A stretch of 64,000 nt of DNA. It comes from Anabaena azotica FACHB-119. Its GTDB lineage: Bacteria; Cyanobacteriota; Cyanobacteriia; Cyanobacteriales; Nostocaceae. Location: NCBI RefSeq assembly GCF_014697625.1, contig NZ_JACJSG010000013.1:1-64000 (forward strand), read 5' to 3'. Both the position numbers and the translations under genes were made by a program. The notes under the pieces were generated by a model that saw nothing but the letters and a program-made list of their open reading frames with translations, had not been told where the DNA came from and did not search any database. This document shows, in pieces, positions 62,169 to 64,000 of the stretch; position 1 is the stretch's first letter; every line of letters starts with the position of its first letter.

Positions 62169-62948
62169 TCACTCATTGCCTAAATAAGCTTCAATCACAG
62201 CCGGGTTATTCCTTACCACAGAAGGTTCACCCAAGGCGATTAATTGCCCAAAATCTAAAACTGCAATCCTGTCACATAAACCCATAACTAAGGGGACGTG
62301 ATGCTCAATTAAAATGATGGTTAAATTGAAGCGATCGCGCAAATCACGAATAAACTCACTCAATTGCTGCTTCTCATTAGGATTCATCCCCGCCGCAGGT
62401 TCATCTAGTAGTAATATACGTGGTTGTAGCGCTAAAGCACGGGCAATTTCTAAGCGACGCTGATCACCATAGGCAAAATTTCGGGATTTCTCTTCGGCGC
62501 GATCGCTTAATCCCACCATCTCCAATAATTCTAAAGCTTTCTGTCTACTTTGAGATTCTTCTTGAGGTGCTGGTGGTAATCCTAACACACCAGTAACTAA
62601 GGTACTTTTAGTATGTAAATGACGGGCAATTATCACATTTTCCAGTGCCGATAATTCCCCAAACAGACGAATATTTTGAAATGTCCGGGCAATCCCCAAA
62701 CTAGCAATTTGATGGGGACGTAGTTGAGCGATCGCCTGACCTTGATATATTAACTCGCCACTAGAAGGCGGAATCAAAGCTGTAATTAAATTAAACAGTG
62801 TGGTTTTCCCCGCACCATTCGGCCCTATCAGCCCAAAAATTTCATGTTGATTAACGCTAAAAGATACATTATTCACCGCTACCAAACCACCAAAGCGGCG
62901 AGTGAGTGACTTTGCTTCTAAAATAACTTTACTTTTATCTAGAATCAT
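62169..62948 (-). CDS. livG: ABC transporter ATP-binding protein, LivG type
   Basis: The 259-residue ATPase pairs with LivF in a branched-chain or neutral amino-acid type importer. Motifs: Walker A LIGPNGAGKTTLFNLITALI, LivG-specific IASLGIARTFQNIRLFGELS, signature NFAYGDQRRLEIARALALQP, Walker B ILLLDEPAAGMNPNEKQQLS and the HHVPLVMGLCDRIAVLDFGQ H-loop. In cyanobacteria homologous subunits occur in the Nat-type neutral amino-acid and Urt urea systems; sequence alone does not decide. Its ATG sits at the edge of an ATACCAATTC inverted-repeat element that fills the gap to livM. Confidence 0.92.
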   Translation of the reverse strand: MILDKSKVILEAKSLTRRFGGLVAVNNVSFSVNQHEIFGLIGPNGAGKTTLFNLITALIPPSSGELIYQGQAIAQLRPHQIASLGIARTFQNIRLFGELSALENVIIARHLHTKSTLVTGVLGLPPAPQEESQSRQKALELLEMVGLSDRAEEKSRNFAYGDQRRLEIARALALQPRILLLDEPAAGMNPNEKQQLSEFIRDLRDRFNLTIILIEHHVPLVMGLCDRIAVLDFGQLIALGEPSVVRNNPAVIEAYLGNE

Positions 62949-63041
62949 ACCAATTCAAAATTCAAAATTCAAAATTCAAATAATTTAGGCTTTCAACGAT
63001 TTTTTGTTTTTGGTACTTCGCTGACTTTTCAGAATTGGTAT
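62947..63041. repeat. ATACCAATTC...GAATTGGTAT inverted-repeat element between livM and livG
   Basis: The 10-base ends ATACCAATTC (62947-62956) and GAATTGGTAT (63032-63041) flank tandem AAAATTC units and TGACTTTTC. The left end touches the livG start codon and the right end touches the livM stop codon, so the element occupies the entire intercistronic space. It does not interrupt either frame. It can fold to a hairpin in the transcript and might adjust the ratio of livM to livG expression. Confidence 0.65.
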
Positions 63042-63967
63042 CATTTATTTTTAGACTTACCTAATTTAAAAATATCTGGAGTCACCAACCCTTGCGGGAA
63101 GAAAATAGTACCTATTACTATCAACAACCCAAAAATAATTAACCTGCCATCTCGCAGAAATTGCGCCAACCAAGCTGGTAAACCACCTGTATCAGCCAGT
63201 CCGCGTAAAATTTCTGGTAAAGCTGTAAATACCATACCACCAACAACGGAACCTAAGAAAGTTCTAGAACCACCAATTAACACAAAAGTTAGGTAGATAA
63301 TACTCGCATCAAATGTACCTTGTCTTGCATTCCAAGTATTAAGAAAGTGGGCGCTAATTACTCCCACAATCCCAGCTAGAATTGCCCCTAAAGTAAATGC
63401 TAAAACCTTGTAGTAAGTGGGGTTAATTCCCATCGCCCCAGCAGCTAATTCATCTTCGCGGATGGCAGTAAACGCCCTACCAACTCTTACCCGTTCTAAC
63501 CGATAAAATAGCACCATACTAATTAATAGCAATGGTAAAGCAATCCATAAATATTCAATTGGTGTGGCGAAGGGTTGAGGAATACCAAAAATTCCCACAG
63601 CACCGCCTGTAATATCTAAATTGAGGGAGAGAACCCGTAGGACTTCGACAAAAGCGATAGTGGCGATCGCTAAATATATTCCCCGCAACCGTAAAGCCGG
63701 AATCCCTACAGCCACCCCCAACAAACCGGATAGTATTGCAGCAATTAACATCTCCAATATTAATAAATGAATCGGAAATAAATTACTGCTTGATGTAAAA
63801 ACTTTAGTTGATAAAATCGCCCCAATATAACCACCTAAAGCATAAAATCCGGGGCTAGCTAAAGACAATTGCCCAGCCATTAACGGTAAGTAAAGCGACA
63901 GTCCTAATAACGCCCCTAGTACCATAGAGACGATTAGTGAACCATAAGTAGAGAAAAATTCAGACAT
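63041..63967 (-). CDS. livM: ABC transporter permease, LivM type
   Basis: The 308-residue permease has about eight to ten transmembrane segments and the LivM/BPD_transp_2 pattern: LSLYLPLMAGQLSLASPGFY at the N-terminus, IPALRLRGIYLAIATIAFVE, the EAA-like cytoplasmic loop GRAFTAIREDELAAGAMGIN and a C-terminal LIGGSRTFLGSVVGGMVFTA. It forms the membrane channel of the amino-acid type importer with a LivH partner, which should lie beyond the right edge. Upstream sequence to the window end (63968-64000) is AT-rich with no gene. Substrate class cannot be told from this subunit. Confidence 0.9.
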   Translation of the reverse strand: MSEFFSTYGSLIVSMVLGALLGLSLYLPLMAGQLSLASPGFYALGGYIGAILSTKVFTSSSNLFPIHLLILEMLIAAILSGLLGVAVGIPALRLRGIYLAIATIAFVEVLRVLSLNLDITGGAVGIFGIPQPFATPIEYLWIALPLLLISMVLFYRLERVRVGRAFTAIREDELAAGAMGINPTYYKVLAFTLGAILAGIVGVISAHFLNTWNARQGTFDASIIYLTFVLIGGSRTFLGSVVGGMVFTALPEILRGLADTGGLPAWLAQFLRDGRLIIFGLLIVIGTIFFPQGLVTPDIFKLGKSKNK

Positions 63968-64000
63968 ATTTAATTGCTTAGAAATTTTTAAGCTGTTAAC

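Overview
The window looks like a chromosomal segment of a filamentous, probably heterocyst-forming cyanobacterium of the Nostoc/Anabaena group. The evidence is the very frequent HIP1 octamer GCGATCGC, short tandemly repeated heptamer-type repeats (TTATCAG/GTCAACA-like), many small palindromic intergenic elements, xisH/xisI-type genes, an allophycocyanin alpha paralogue, a 'Mo-dependent nitrogenase' family small protein, and family choices (GlgC, YeeE/YedE, LivFGM-type importer) typical of these genomes. No rRNA, tRNA or CRISPR array was recognised.

Layout. 0-4.6 kb: broken xisH pieces around an intact xisI, small hypothetical genes, an orphan ApcA-like phycobiliprotein, a coiled-coil protein and a membrane-anchored pentapeptide-repeat protein. 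4.6-16.9 kb: cell-wall amidase, CTP synthase (pyrG), an SDR oxidoreductase, two hypothetical proteins, a large WD40 protein with an unrecognised N-terminal half, a Rieske protein that lacks the usual mononuclear-iron histidines, a rubredoxin and a BaiN/YhiN-type flavoprotein. 17.4-33.0 kb: a one-strand exopolysaccharide locus with three GT4 and four GT2 glycosyltransferases, a Wzc/BY-kinase, a Wzy-like polymerase/ligase, two O-acyltransferases and a Wzx-like flippase. No Wza-type export channel or priming transferase was seen inside it. 33-38 kb: nitrogenase-associated small protein, a response regulator cut short at an IS200/IS605-type end, and a sulfur module (two-domain rhodanese, a small secreted protein, a YeeE/YedE thiosulfate-type transporter).

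38-53 kb: threonine deaminase, GNAT acetyltransferase, VapBC-type toxin-antitoxin pair, a CbbX/SpoVK-type AAA protein with an unusual N-terminal domain, ArgJ, a duplicated-repeat protein, ADP-glucose pyrophosphorylase (glgC), a P-loop kinase, a DnaJ-family protein, a two-component pair and a NYN-domain protein. 53-64 kb: a two-gene conflict-type system (Trypco1-like protein plus trypsin-STAND ATPase-TPR protein), a secreted metallophosphoesterase, and a branched-chain/neutral amino-acid type ABC importer (livM, livG, livF on the minus strand). An Rpn-family nuclease gene, itself split by a non-autonomous IS200/IS605-type element, sits between livG and livF.

The most interesting points are the Trypco1/trypsin-STAND-TPR pair, an ORF-less IS200/IS605-type element just upstream of glgC that carries a strongly structured HEARO/omega-RNA-like candidate, gene damage at IS200/IS605-type ends, the Rieske protein without its iron ligands, and at least five families of small inverted-repeat elements, some with visible target duplications or tandem assembly.
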